Positions 45,945-53,715 are shown, counted from the stretch's first letter. The stretch is 64,000 nucleotides of DNA from Streptomyces antibioticus (GCF_001514065.1 NZ_KQ948423.1:829717-893716); one strand, 5' to 3'. Made by a program: numbers and translations. The notes: generated by a model not told the origin, from the letters alone.

Positions 45945-45986
45945 AACGGACCCCCACGTGATGCCACCACTCACGGGGGGTCCGTT
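45945..45986. terminator. Convergent terminator between glmS and the YaaH-like gene
   Basis: AACGGACCCCC (45945-45955) pairs with GGGGGTCCGTT (45976-45986) in an 11-bp stem; an inner ACGTGA/TCACG helps close the loop. It can end both converging transcripts. Confidence 0.75.
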
Positions 45987-46026
45987 CTCATCGCCGGGGA
46001 GCCGCCCAACCCCCCAGCCTGCGCAG

Positions 46027-46581
46027 CTACCCGGTGGCCGTCACGCCACGCCCGGCAGCACGCCCACGAAGCGACGTCGGCCAATGAGCCAACGCCGCAG
46101 TGGCCGCATACCAAGCCACCGCACCGGCCGCGACCGCGAACCAGCCGCCCACCTTGGCGAGCCCGTCGTTGTCGGCGAAGGCCGCGATGGCCATCAGCAC
46201 CAGGGACACGAAGAACAACCCGTAGGTCCCCTGCCCCAGTTGGTCCCCGCCCGCGAGCGTGAGGGACAGCGCCACGAGGGCGAAGAGCAGGAAGAACAGC
46301 CCGGCCGCGTTGGCGGATCCGGCGTCCGAGACGGCCCACGTGAACCACAGCGCACCCAGCGCCGCGAACGCGGTCCCGTTGGCGGTGTCGCGGTCACGGA
46401 AGGCCATGAGCCCGGCGACGAAGAGGGCAATGCCGCCCACATAGTGGGCGATTGACACGGCGTCAGCGGCTGACACGCCGTCGATCACGTCGGTGTGGCC
46501 GAGTCCGAACGCCAGGAGGGTGATCCCGAGGGCGAGTCGGCCGACGATGGTGGTTGCTCCCGCGGAGACGTCATTGTCCAC
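46027..46581 (-). CDS. GPR1/FUN34/YaaH-like membrane protein
   Basis: The protein has 184 residues with six predicted membrane helices in a compact repeat (LALGITLLAFGLGHTDVIDG; YVGGIALFVAGLMAFRDRDT; AAGLFFLLFALVALSLTLAG). The second helix and loop (GGIALFVAGLMAFRDRDTAN, then GTAFAALGALWFTWA) closely follow the YaaH/acetate-channel family. The family motif NPAPLGL is absent and replaced by GRLALGI, so transport of acetate or succinate is less certain. It converges on glmS. A TCTAC-n6-GTAGA inverted repeat lies 70 bases upstream. Confidence 0.75.
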   Translation of the reverse strand: MDNDVSAGATTIVGRLALGITLLAFGLGHTDVIDGVSAADAVSIAHYVGGIALFVAGLMAFRDRDTANGTAFAALGALWFTWAVSDAGSANAAGLFFLLFALVALSLTLAGGDQLGQGTYGLFFVSLVLMAIAAFADNDGLAKVGGWFAVAAGAVAWYAATAALAHWPTSLRGRAAGRGVTATG

Positions 46582-46650
46582 GGCGGGCTCCCTTCATGCT
46601 GTGCAGTTGTGCGGTGTGCGATATATGCCCTTCACAAGGGCACAAACACC

Positions 46651-46666
46651 TCTACGCGCCAGTAGA
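46651..46666. promoter_or_regulatory. Inverted repeat TCTAC-n6-GTAGA before the YaaH-like gene
   Basis: TCTACGCGCCAGTAGA is a perfect 5-bp inverted repeat in the 149-bp gap between the YaaH-like gene start (46581) and the end of the universal stress gene. It shares the first eight bases TCTACGCG with the two sites before the secreted nuclease gene (9107, 9217). Confidence 0.35.
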
Positions 46667-46730
46667 TTTGGGCGCTGCACAAAGGGCGGGGGGCGTTCCC
46701 AGTTCGCATCTCACCTGGGAGAACGCGGAG

Positions 46731-47258
46731 TTACGGAATCACAACGACGGGACGCTTGGCCCGCTTCGCAAGCCGCCCCGCAACGGAGCCGAAGATCCGC
46801 CCGACGATGCCGTGGGTCGACCCGACGACGATCGCGTCCGCCTCGTACTCCCGCCCGACCTCTTCGAGTTCGTGGCAGATGTCGCCACCGCGCTCGACGA
46901 GGATCCAGGGCACCTCGGCCAGATAGTCGGCACAGGCCAGCTCGAGACCGAGCACCTCGGTGCGGTGGTCCGGTACGTCCACGAAGACCGGTGGCTCGCA
47001 GCCCGCCCACACGGTCGTGGGCAGCCGGTTGGCGACATGGACGATGATCAGGCCCGAGCCGGAGCGGTGGGCCATGCCGATGGCGTACGCGAGGGCGCGC
47101 TCGCTGGAGGTGGAGCCGTCGAAGCCGACCACGACGCCGTGCTTGAAGGCGGGGTCGCAGGAATGGCGTGGCTCTTCAGCCGCCTGGGGCTCGGCCGCCG
47201 TGGGATCGGCGACGGGCCGCTTGCGGTCCGCGGGTTCGAAGAATTCGTGACCGGCCAT
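46731..47258 (-). CDS. Universal stress protein (UspA family)
   Basis: The protein has 175 residues. After a variable 38-residue N-terminus it has one UspA domain: VVVGFDGSTSSERALAYAIG and the ATP-binding motif GSTHGIVGRIFGSVAGRL, ending RPVVVIP. The G-2x-G-9x-G-(S/T) pattern is intact, so it should bind ATP. It is a cytoplasmic stress-response protein of unspecified role. A good match to a SigB-type promoter lies upstream at 47341-47366, which fits stress induction. Confidence 0.88.
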   Translation of the reverse strand: MAGHEFFEPADRKRPVADPTAAEPQAAEEPRHSCDPAFKHGVVVGFDGSTSSERALAYAIGMAHRSGSGLIIVHVANRLPTTVWAGCEPPVFVDVPDHRTEVLGLELACADYLAEVPWILVERGGDICHELEEVGREYEADAIVVGSTHGIVGRIFGSVAGRLAKRAKRPVVVIP

Positions 47259-47340
47259 GGCTGTCTCGGCGTTGTGATCCTTAGTGGGAGGGACGACCGT
47301 GTGCGGCGGAGCTGTGTCCGGGAATCATCTTCCCAACCCC

Positions 47341-47366
47341 ATACCCCCAAGGGTACGGCGGCACGC
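47341..47366 (-). promoter_or_regulatory. SigB-type promoter candidate for the universal stress gene
   Basis: On the minus strand GCGT (47366-47363) is followed after exactly 16 bases by GGGTAT (47346-47341), matching GNNT-n14-16-GGGTAY. Transcription would start about 75 bases before the ATG. The rest of the 322-bp gap 47259-47581 shows no gene or strong repeat. Confidence 0.4.
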
Positions 47367-47581
47367 CTCCTTCGCCCAGATCCCGCTCACGGTCGGTAAG
47401 GGGTTCCAGGGAGCATGCACGAGGGTGCGCCCGTAACGCAATGGTTGCTGCGCTGTACAGGCGGTTTGCACAGGATTCAAGGAACCGCCTGCCCGCGTAC
47501 GCCCCCCGAAGGGCCCTGAGGGCAGTGACCGACCCGTCGAACAGGCGTTGAACCCCGCGAGTCACCCCCAGGGAGCACGCC

Positions 47582-47896
47582 ATGTCCGGACACCGACCGC
47601 CCTCCGCCGATTCCGCCGACTCCGCCACGGAAGTGGTCCGCTGGGCGGCCTTCAGTTGCGTCCTCGTCCCGGTGGTCCTCGTCTGGTACGGCTCCTCGCT
47701 CGCCGGCGCCGCGGGCACCGCCCTCGGCCTCGCCGCCGTCACGGCCGTCTGCCGGGTGCTGCTGCGCCGGTCCGAGCGCGGCGCGGCGCGCTTGCTCGCG
47801 GAGGAGCACGCACCCCATCGTGGCCGTCGTCACAGAAGTGGAACGGGGTCTCATCGAGGCGGTCGTCACACTGGGGGAAACTCACCGGTCGCTTGA
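47582..47896 (+). CDS. Small conserved membrane protein upstream of adpA
   Basis: The protein has 104 residues; the ATG at 47582 follows AGGGAG at 7 bases. It has a polar N-terminus (22 residues), then two closely spaced hydrophobic segments (WAAFSCVLVPVVLVWYG and AAGTALGLAAVTAVCRVLL), then a basic His/Arg/Gly-rich cytoplasmic tail (APHRGRRHRSGTGSHRGGRH). I recall an equivalent gene directly before adpA in S. coelicolor. Function is unknown; possible roles are as a membrane anchor or regulator. It precedes a 377-bp gap before adpA. Confidence 0.7.
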   Translation: MSGHRPPSADSADSATEVVRWAAFSCVLVPVVLVWYGSSLAGAAGTALGLAAVTAVCRVLLRRSERGAARLLAEEHAPHRGRRHRSGTGSHRGGRHTGGNSPVA

Positions 47897-48273
47897 CCGG
47901 TTTCCGCGCACGGACCCGTATCTTTTCAGCCAACTTCTGGGCCCCGCACATAGGTTGCCGGTGACACCCCCCACCCCCCGTTCGACCTGCACGGAAAGGG
48001 TCCTGGGGGCCCTTCGCACCCTACGTGGATTGGCCACTGCGACGAGGCGCACTTCCCTGCACGGCCCCTGAGTGCAACGCTTCGTGATCGAATGCTTCAC
48101 GCCAAGTTGCCATGTCGACAATGTGCCGGTTGCCGAACTGGTCACCCCGGCACCACGGGACACAGTAGATTCGATCTTGACGTCTTACGGCGGGGGACTC
48201 GTGCAGGACCGAGGGGAAACGTGCAGGAGCGACACAACCGAGGAGCCGCGACCACCGAGGGGGGCTTAGCAGT
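47897..48273 (+). promoter_or_regulatory. Long adpA upstream region (no gene)
   Basis: This 377-bp stretch has lower GC than its surroundings and only short frames without coding character. A minus-strand TGGCGTGAAG (48104-48095) matches the AdpA consensus TGGCSNGWWY at 9 of 10 positions, so autoregulation is possible. AT-rich patches (ATCTTTTCAG near 47921, AGTAGATTCGATCTTGACG near 48166) may be promoter elements. The ribosome site GAGGGGGG precedes the adpA ATG. No clear A-factor-receptor palindrome was found. Confidence 0.4.
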
Positions 48274-49467
48274 ATGAGCCACGACTCCACTGCCGCGCCG
48301 GAAGCCGCGGCCCGGAAGCTTGCCGGGCGACGCCGCAAGGAGATCGTCGCGGTGCTGCTGTTCAGCGGCGGCCCCATCTTCGAGAGTTCCATACCGCTGT
48401 CGGTGTTCGGGATCGACCGCCAGGACGCCGGCGTGCCGCGCTACCGCTTGCTGGTGTGCGGCGGCGAGGAAGGCCCACTGCGGACCACAGGGGGCCTGGA
48501 ACTCACCGCGCCACATGGCCTGGAGGCGATCTCACGGGCGGGCACGGTCGTCGTGCCGGCCTGGCGTTCGATCACCTCGCCACCGCCCGAGGAGGCGCTC
48601 GACGCACTGCGTCGCGCGCACGAGGAAGGCGCCCGCATCGTCGGGCTGTGCACGGGTGCCTTCGTCCTCGCCGCGGCGGGCCTGCTGGACGGCCGCCCCG
48701 CGACCACACACTGGATGTACGCACCGACGCTGGCCAAGCGCTATCCGTCGGTGCACGTGGATCCGAGAGAACTCTTCGTCGACGACGGGGACGTGCTGAC
48801 CTCCGCCGGTACGGCGGCGGGCATCGACCTCTGTCTCCACATCGTGCGGACGGACCACGGCAACGAGGCGGCCGGTGCGCTGGCCCGGCGTCTTGTCGTG
48901 CCCCCGCGCCGGTCGGGCGGTCAGGAGCGCTATCTCGACAGGTCTTTACCTGAGGAGATCGGCGCCGACCCGCTCGCCGAGGTCGTCGCCTGGGCGCTGG
49001 AGCACCTCCACGAACAGTTCGACGTGGAGACGCTCGCGGCCAGGGCGTACATGAGCCGTCGTACGTTCGACCGCCGCTTCCGCTCGCTGACCGGGTCGGC
49101 CCCGCTCCAGTGGCTGATCACGCAGCGGGTGCTGCAGGCACAGCGTCTGCTGGAGACATCGGACTACTCGGTGGACGAGGTCGCGGGCCGCTGCGGCTTC
49201 CGTTCGCCGGTGGCGCTGCGCGGGCACTTCCGCCGCCAGCTGGGCTCGTCGCCCGCCGCGTACCGGGCCGCTTACCGGGCGCGCCGGCCGCAGAGCGACA
49301 AGCCGGCCGAGACCGACGGCAGCGGGGCCCCCTCCGGGCCGCCGCCGCTCCTCCACCCGGAGGCCGGTCCGGTCCCGCTCCAGACCCGCCGTACGGCGGC
49401 GGCGAGCGCGGTCGGTTCCGGGGCGCAGCTGTCGGCCAGCCTGCCGGGGCAGCGCAGCGGGTCCTGA
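48274..49467 (+). CDS. adpA: Master developmental regulator AdpA, with TTA codon
   Basis: The protein has 397 residues. Residues about 25-195 form a DJ-1/PfpI-like domain (GLCTGAFVLAAAGLLDGRPA, TSAGTAAGIDLCLHIV) used for dimerisation. Residues about 225-330 hold two AraC helix-turn-helices (AARAYMSRRTFDRRFRSLTG, VDEVAGRCGFRSPVALRGHF). The C-terminal 70 residues are Pro/Ala-rich and disordered. Codon 225, between the domains, is TTA (48946-48948), so translation needs the bldA tRNA. AdpA controls aerial growth, secreted proteases and antibiotic genes. The gene pair adpA-ornA is the usual Streptomyces arrangement, which supports the name. Confidence 0.95.
   Translation: MSHDSTAAPEAAARKLAGRRRKEIVAVLLFSGGPIFESSIPLSVFGIDRQDAGVPRYRLLVCGGEEGPLRTTGGLELTAPHGLEAISRAGTVVVPAWRSITSPPPEEALDALRRAHEEGARIVGLCTGAFVLAAAGLLDGRPATTHWMYAPTLAKRYPSVHVDPRELFVDDGDVLTSAGTAAGIDLCLHIVRTDHGNEAAGALARRLVVPPRRSGGQERYLDRSLPEEIGADPLAEVVAWALEHLHEQFDVETLAARAYMSRRTFDRRFRSLTGSAPLQWLITQRVLQAQRLLETSDYSVDEVAGRCGFRSPVALRGHFRRQLGSSPAAYRAAYRARRPQSDKPAETDGSGAPSGPPPLLHPEAGPVPLQTRRTAAASAVGSGAQLSASLPGQRSGS
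48946..48948 (+). promoter_or_regulatory. TTA leucine codon in adpA (bldA control point)
   Basis: The in-frame codon reads TCT-TTA-CCT, encoding S-L-P between the two AdpA domains. TTA is the rarest codon in Streptomyces and is read only by the bldA tRNA, which couples AdpA production to developmental stage. Confidence 0.95.
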
Positions 49468-49483
49468 AGGCGCCGGGCGCCCG

Positions 49484-49520
49484 ACGCCGGACGGGGTGAT
49501 CGACTGATCCCGTCCGGCGT
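49484..49520 (+). terminator. adpA terminator
   Basis: ACGCCGGACGGG (49484-49495) pairs perfectly with CCCGTCCGGCGT (49509-49520) around a 13-base loop, 16 bases after the adpA stop. It separates adpA from ornA. Confidence 0.75.
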
Positions 49521-49602
49521 TCAGCCGTGCCGTGGTGCCGGCGGGGAGACTGGCTGCACCACCGGTCCTCCCAAACCGCGACGCCAGCTTTAGGGTGTTC
49601 GC

Positions 49603-50205
49603 ATGAACGATCGCATGGTGTGGATCGACTGCGAGATGACCGGCCTCTCGCTGTCCGACGACGCTCTCATCGAGGTAGCAGCCCTCGTCACCGACTCCGA
49701 GCTGAACGTACTCGGCGAAGGAGTGGACATCGTCATCCGCCCGCCGGCCCGGGCGCTGGAGACGATGCCGGAGGTGGTGCGTCAGATGCACACCGCGTCC
49801 GGACTCCTCGACGAGCTGGCCGGCGGCACCACGCTGCCGGAAGCCGAGGAGCAGGTGCTCACCTACATCCGGGAGCATGTGAAGGAACCCGGCAAGGCCC
49901 CCCTGTGCGGCAACTCGGTGGGCACGGACCGCGGCTTCCTCGCCCGGGACATGACGGCGCTGGAGAGCTACCTCCACTACCGCATCGTCGACGTCTCGTC
50001 GGTGAAGGAGCTGGCCCGGCGCTGGTACCCGCGGGCGTACTTCAACAGCCCCGAGAAGAACGGCAACCACCGCGCCCTCGCCGACATCCGCGAGTCCATC
50101 GCGGAGCTGCGCTACTACCGCGAGGCCATCTTCGTACCGCAGCCCGGACCCGACTCGGACACCGCGCGCACGATCGCGGCCAAGCACGTACTGCCTGCTC
50201 AGTAG
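49603..50205 (+). CDS. ornA: Oligoribonuclease
   Basis: The protein has 200 residues of the DEDDh 3'-5' exoribonuclease family. WIDCEMTGL holds Asp9 and Glu11, NSVGTDRGFLARDM carries the third acidic residue, and NHRALADIRESI gives the His and last Asp. It degrades 2-5-nt RNA, including pGpG from c-di-GMP breakdown, to mononucleotides. It has its own transcription unit between the adpA terminator and tRNA-His. In S. coelicolor it is needed for full vegetative growth and sporulation. Confidence 0.95.
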   Translation: MNDRMVWIDCEMTGLSLSDDALIEVAALVTDSELNVLGEGVDIVIRPPARALETMPEVVRQMHTASGLLDELAGGTTLPEAEEQVLTYIREHVKEPGKAPLCGNSVGTDRGFLARDMTALESYLHYRIVDVSSVKELARRWYPRAYFNSPEKNGNHRALADIRESIAELRYYREAIFVPQPGPDSDTARTIAAKHVLPAQ

Positions 50206-50331
50206 GCGGGCGAGGGTCCTCCGGCAGGGCTCTGGAGGGGCGCCGTAAAAGCCGTGCGCGAGCACCCCTTCGGACCCTGTACACTTTTTCTCGGCCGGTA
50301 GGGAACACCACAAAGTCCCACGCCGGTCATG

Positions 50332-50404
50332 GTGGGTGTAGCTCAGCTGGTAGAGCACCTGGTTGTGGTCCAGGATGCCGCGGGTTCGAGTCCCGTCACT
50401 CACC
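50332..50404 (+). tRNA. tRNA-His (GTG anticodon)
   Basis: The cloverleaf is complete: acceptor GTGGGTG pairs with CACTCAC (one G-T wobble), the D arm is GCTCAGCTGGTAGAGC, the anticodon loop TTGTGGT sits within CCTGG..CCAGG, and the T arm is GCGGG-TTCGAGT-CCCGT. The discriminator is C and the base before the acceptor is G, as required for the His-specific G-1:C73 pair. CCA is not encoded. Confidence 0.95.
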
Positions 50405-50411
50405 CTGACTG

Positions 50412-50447
50412 ATCAGCCGGTGACCTCGGAAGAGGTCACCGGCTGAT
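50412..50447. terminator. Strong hairpin after tRNA-His, shared with the NTF2-like gene
   Basis: ATCAGCCGGTGACCTC (50412-50427) pairs with all 16 bases of GAGGTCACCGGCTGAT (50432-50447), closed by a GGAA tetraloop. It ends the tRNA transcript. The stop codon of the convergent minus-strand gene (50438-50436) lies inside the stem. Confidence 0.85.
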
Positions 50448-50849
50448 TGCGTTGCGCGCGTCGCTCACCCCGAACCCGTCCATGTAGTCGCGGACATGGA
50501 CCAGCAGCCCGTCCCGCACCCGCAGGACCAGCAGCCCCGGCACCCTGACGCCACCCTCTCCGCCCGCCACCGACGCGACCACCGTGTGCTCGGCGATGAT
50601 CACCTCCGGGTCCCGGGTCTCGTGGACGACCACGTCCCGGATCTCCTCCACCCGCACCGGACTCGCGCCCCACGCGGCCCGGTATCCCGCGCGGACCTCC
50701 TCCCGGCCGGTGTAACGCGGCGGGAAGCCGGGGGCGGTGAACGGGAACTCGTGCACCGCGTCGCGCGCATACAGCTCCGCCAACTCGTCGGCCGACTTGT
50801 GCCGCATGGCCTGGTGGTACCGCGCCAGCACCTCACGAGGGTCCAGCAT
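50436..50849 (-). CDS. NTF2-like (SnoaL-type) protein
   Basis: The protein has 137 residues from the ATG at 50849 (143 if a GTG at 50867 is used; GTGGGG lies before the ATG). It has the cone-shaped NTF2/SnoaL fold pattern: LARYHQAMRHKSADELAELY, ARDAVHEFPFTAPGFPPRYT, EVIIAEHTVVASV, and VLRVRDGLLVHVRDYMDGFG at the end. Such proteins bind small hydrophobic ligands or act as isomerases; the Asp-Tyr pair in VRDYMD is typical. It is divergent from a TetR gene with two shared operator-like sites and is probably the regulator's target. Substrate unknown. Confidence 0.8.
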   Translation of the reverse strand: MLDPREVLARYHQAMRHKSADELAELYARDAVHEFPFTAPGFPPRYTGREEVRAGYRAAWGASPVRVEEIRDVVVHETRDPEVIIAEHTVVASVAGGEGGVRVPGLLVLRVRDGLLVHVRDYMDGFGVSDARNAISR

Positions 50850-50862
50850 CTCGATCACCCCA

Positions 50863-50886
50863 CTCACTCAACGCTTGTTGAGTGAG
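50863..50886. promoter_or_regulatory. Palindromic operator, perfect copy
   Basis: CTCACTCAAC-GCTT-GTTGAGTGAG is a perfect 10-bp inverted repeat with a 4-base centre. It lies just upstream of the NTF2-like ATG and would overlap the alternative GTG start. It is a likely binding site for the divergent TetR protein. Confidence 0.65.
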
Positions 50887-50913
50887 CGAGCGTAATGCCG
50901 CCCTCACGCTTCG

Positions 50914-50933
50914 GTCAACGCTTGTAGAGTGAG
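50914..50933. promoter_or_regulatory. Second copy of the operator before the TetR gene
   Basis: TCAACGCTTGTAGAGTGAG (50915-50933) matches the first operator at 18 of 19 positions. It lies directly upstream of the TetR ATG at 50937, consistent with autorepression. Confidence 0.6.
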
Positions 50934-50936
50934 CCG

Positions 50937-51521
50937 ATGACCGACCATCCGGAACCCACCCCGGCCGCCCCGACCCGAGTCGAACGCCGCCGGGCCACCC
51001 GGGCCCGCATCCTGGCCGGCGCTCGCGCCCTGTTCGCCGAGCGCGGCTTCGAGCGGACCACCATCCGGGCCGTGGCCGCGGCCGCGGGCGTGGACCCGGC
51101 GCTGGTCATGCAGCACTTCGGCACGAAACGGCAGCTGTTCACCGAGGCCGTCCAGGCCACCGCACCAGCGCCCGGAGGCAGCGACCCCGACGCGCTCGTC
51201 GACCAGCTCCTCACCTCGCTGGACATCAAGCTCGGCGGGCTGCCCGACGGCACTCTGGCCACGCTTCGCTCGATGCTCACCGATCCGGACGCGGCGGAGC
51301 ACGCACGCCGGGCGCTGGGCGAGCAGATCGACTCCCTCGCCGGCGCGCTGCCGCACGGCGACGACGCCGAACTGCGTGCCGCGCTGGTCGTCACCGCGAT
51401 GGTCGGCATCACCATCGGCCACCAGCTCCTCGCCCTGCCCGCCCTGCACGACGCCCCCGCCGAACGGATCGCCGCGGTACTCCGACCCGCCTTCAAGTGC
51501 CTGACGCAGGAGGCGACTTGA
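50937..51521 (+). CDS. TetR-family regulator
   Basis: The protein has 194 residues. The N-terminal DNA-binding domain (18-70) reads RATRARILAGARALFAERGF and AAAGVDPALVMQHFGTKRQL. The C-terminal domain contains LRSMLTDPDAAEHARRALGE and AALVVTAMVGITIGHQLLAL, as in the AcrR-like subfamily. The ligand is not predictable. It is divergent from the NTF2-like gene across 87 bp that holds two copies of its presumed operator. There is little room for a leader, so its mRNA may be nearly leaderless. Confidence 0.85.
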   Translation: MTDHPEPTPAAPTRVERRRATRARILAGARALFAERGFERTTIRAVAAAAGVDPALVMQHFGTKRQLFTEAVQATAPAPGGSDPDALVDQLLTSLDIKLGGLPDGTLATLRSMLTDPDAAEHARRALGEQIDSLAGALPHGDDAELRAALVVTAMVGITIGHQLLALPALHDAPAERIAAVLRPAFKCLTQEAT

Positions 51522-51579
51522 GACGCACCGGCGCGTCCGTCGTACGCCAGGGGCCGGACCTCCCCCTAGACTCCCGACG

Positions 51580-52098
51580 GTGACCGAGCCCGCTCCCGCG
51601 CCCACCGGCGCGATCCACACCCCCCGCCTCGACCTCCTCCCCCTGAGCGTGACCCACGCCGAGGAGATGGCCGCCGTCCTCGGGGACCCGGCGCTGCACA
51701 CGTTCATCGGCGGCGCGCCCCTCTCGCCCGGGGAGCTGCGGGAGCGCTACGAACGCCTCGCGGCCGGTTCCCCGCATCCGACCGTGTCCTGGCACAACTG
51801 GGTGCTGCGCCACCGCGCCGAGGACCGGCTCATCGGCACCGTCCAGGCCACGGTCACCGGGCACCACGAGGCCGAGATCGCCTGGATCGTCGGCACCCCC
51901 TGGCAGGGCCACGGCTACGCCGCGGAAGCCGCCCGGGCCCTGGTCACCTGGCTGATCCGCCACTACGTCCGCACCATCACCGCCCACATCCACCCCACCC
52001 ACACCGCATCGGCAGCGGTGGCGAGAGCGGCCGGCCTGTCCCCGACGGAGGAGGAACACGACGGAGAGACGGTCTGGCGGCTGTCACTGAAGGCGTGA
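51580..52098 (+). CDS. GNAT-family N-acetyltransferase (RimJ-like)
   Basis: The protein has 172 residues with a GTG start at 51580. TPRLDLLPLSVTHAEEM begins the fold as in RimJ/RimL-type enzymes. The acetyl-CoA loop is IVGTPWQGHGYAAEAARALV (Q-x-x-G-x-A type), followed by ASAAVARAAGLSPTEEEHDG in the last beta-alpha unit. It should transfer an acetyl group to a protein N-terminus, amino acid or drug amine; the acceptor is unknown. It follows the TetR gene by 58 bases and converges on cebR. Confidence 0.8.
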   Translation: MTEPAPAPTGAIHTPRLDLLPLSVTHAEEMAAVLGDPALHTFIGGAPLSPGELRERYERLAAGSPHPTVSWHNWVLRHRAEDRLIGTVQATVTGHHEAEIAWIVGTPWQGHGYAAEAARALVTWLIRHYVRTITAHIHPTHTASAAVARAAGLSPTEEEHDGETVWRLSLKA

Positions 52099-52126
52099 GG
52101 TGGCCGCCGCCGACTCGCTGCCCGAC

Positions 52127-53182
52127 CTACGACGACGCCCGCTCCACCAGTTCCGTCACCAGGACCACCTGGCGTCGGTCCAGCTCGCGGGAGGCCGTCG
52201 GGCGGCGGTCCGCGATCTCCGTCAGGAGGAGGTTGATCATGTGGCGGCCCATCTCCGCGATGGGCTGGCGGACGCTGGTGAGGGGTGGCTCCATGTGGCG
52301 GGCTATGGCGGAGTCGTCGTAGCCGACGAGGGCGACGTCGTCGGGGATGCGGCGGCCCGCCTCGCGCAGGGCCTGGCGGGCGCCGGCCGCCGTGACGTCG
52401 GAGGCGGCGAAGACCGCGTCGAGGCCGGGGCAGCGGGACAGCAGTGCCGCCATCGCCCGGGTGCCGCCCTCCTCGGTGAAGTCGCCCGGCTCGATCATGG
52501 CCTCGTCCACCGTCTGCCCCGCGTCCCGCAGGGCGTCGCGGTAGCCGTCGACGCGGCGCTGGGCGCCGTACACGTCGAGGCGGCCGGTGATGTGGGCGAT
52601 GCGGCGGTGGCCGCGGGAGAGCAGGTGCTCGACGGCCTGGCGGGCGCCGCCGTAGTTGTCGGAGTCGACCGACGGCAGCGTCTCCAGCGCCGAGCGCGGG
52701 CCGCTGATCACCGCCGGGATCTCCAGCTGGGACAGCAGGTCGGGCAGCGGGTCGTCGGCGTGCACCGAGACCAGCAGGACGCCGTCGACCCGGTGGGCGG
52801 CCAGGTACTGGGCCAGCCGGCGGCGCTCCCGGTCGCTGCCCGCGAAGATCAGCAGCAACTGCATCTCGGTGTCGGACAGTTCCGCCGCGACACCCTTCAG
52901 CATGTCCGAGAAGTACGGCTCCGCGAAGAAGCGGGTCTCCGGCTCGGGGACGACCAGCGCGATCGCGTCCGTGCGGTTGGCCGCGAGGGCGCGGGCCGCC
53001 GTGTTCGGGACGTACCCGAGCTCCGCGACCGCGGCCTCCACCGCCGCCCGGGTCGCGTCGCTGACTCGCGGCGAGCCGTTGATCACCCGGGAGACCGTGC
53101 CCCGGCCGACACCGGCGCGTGCGGCCACCTCTTCGAGGGTGGGTCGGCCACCGCTCCGAGCTCGCGCCCCGTGGCTTGCCAT
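52127..53182 (-). CDS. cebR: Cellobiose-responsive LacI-family repressor CebR
   Basis: The protein has 351 residues. The LacI helix-turn-helix and hinge are at the N-terminus (TLEEVAARAGVGRGTVSRVI, LGYVPNTAARALAANRT), and a periplasmic-binding-like sensor domain follows (residues 75-345: HITGRLDVYGAQRRVDGYRD, VFAASDVTAAGARQALREAG). GGGAGG precedes the ATG. It is divergent from cebEFG-bglC, and two CebR boxes lie before cebE and bglC. CebR represses cellulose utilisation until cellobiose or cellotriose binds. The identification rests on family, gene neighbourhood and operator sequence together. Confidence 0.92.
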   Translation of the reverse strand: MASHGARARSGGRPTLEEVAARAGVGRGTVSRVINGSPRVSDATRAAVEAAVAELGYVPNTAARALAANRTDAIALVVPEPETRFFAEPYFSDMLKGVAAELSDTEMQLLLIFAGSDRERRRLAQYLAAHRVDGVLLVSVHADDPLPDLLSQLEIPAVISGPRSALETLPSVDSDNYGGARQAVEHLLSRGHRRIAHITGRLDVYGAQRRVDGYRDALRDAGQTVDEAMIEPGDFTEEGGTRAMAALLSRCPGLDAVFAASDVTAAGARQALREAGRRIPDDVALVGYDDSAIARHMEPPLTSVRQPIAEMGRHMINLLLTEIADRRPTASRELDRRQVVLVTELVERASS

Positions 53183-53715
53183 ATGGCTCCGCCTCCCGCC
53201 GTCGAACCTGTGTTGGCCTGGAATCTAACAGCCGTGATCGCACCCCGATCCCGCGGCGAGCACCTCGCTCCGGGCGCGAGGCGACGTGCCGTCCGCTTCC
53301 GCTCCGGTTCCGCTTGCCGGACCACTGTGCGTTCAGACTTGCACGCGGCACTGTGTACGGGGAGTTCGCGAAGGCAACCTCGCACGCCCCCGCGGTCGCG
53401 TGGACGGCCGTCGCACCATGGGAGCCGTCCGCCTACCGGACACATCGCATACGAACAGAGCAGCCTCTAACGTTCAACCGGATCGACCTCCTCCGTTCAG
53501 CGAAAGAAAAGTCTCGAAGCGATATCGCACTGTCCGTGCCCTTGACACCCCCGCCGAGACCGACGACTCTTCAACTCATCACTGGTGGGAGCGCTCCCAC
53601 AGTACCTGACACATACACATCCCGCACGTTCCCCGCCCGAGCCGCCGCGAGAACTAACGGGCCCAACAATGCAGTTGGCCGGGGGGTCGGCACGTCAGGG
53701 CAACAGGAGGACTCA
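53183..53715 (+). promoter_or_regulatory. cebR-cebE intergenic region
   Basis: These 533 bp contain no convincing gene. TTGACA at 53542-53547 is a likely -35 element for cebE; a weak -10 would lie near 53565, about 20 bases before the CebR box. The cebE ribosome site AGGAGG (53706-53711) lies 4 bases before the ATG. The half next to cebR presumably holds its promoter. Confidence 0.5.
53586..53599. promoter_or_regulatory. CebR box before cebE
   Basis: TGGGAGCGCTCCCA is a perfect 14-bp palindrome and identical to the published CebR operator. It lies 116 bases upstream of the cebE start, downstream of a TTGACA element. Confidence 0.93.

Noticed and set aside
48072-48269. 65-codon frame in the adpA upstream region
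   Set aside because: It has no ribosome site, an unremarkable composition and no domain; the region fits a long regulatory leader better.
50332-50447. tRNA-His as an integration site for a mobile element
   Set aside because: No integrase, no repeat of the tRNA 3' end nearby, and the flanking gene order looks like ordinary chromosome.
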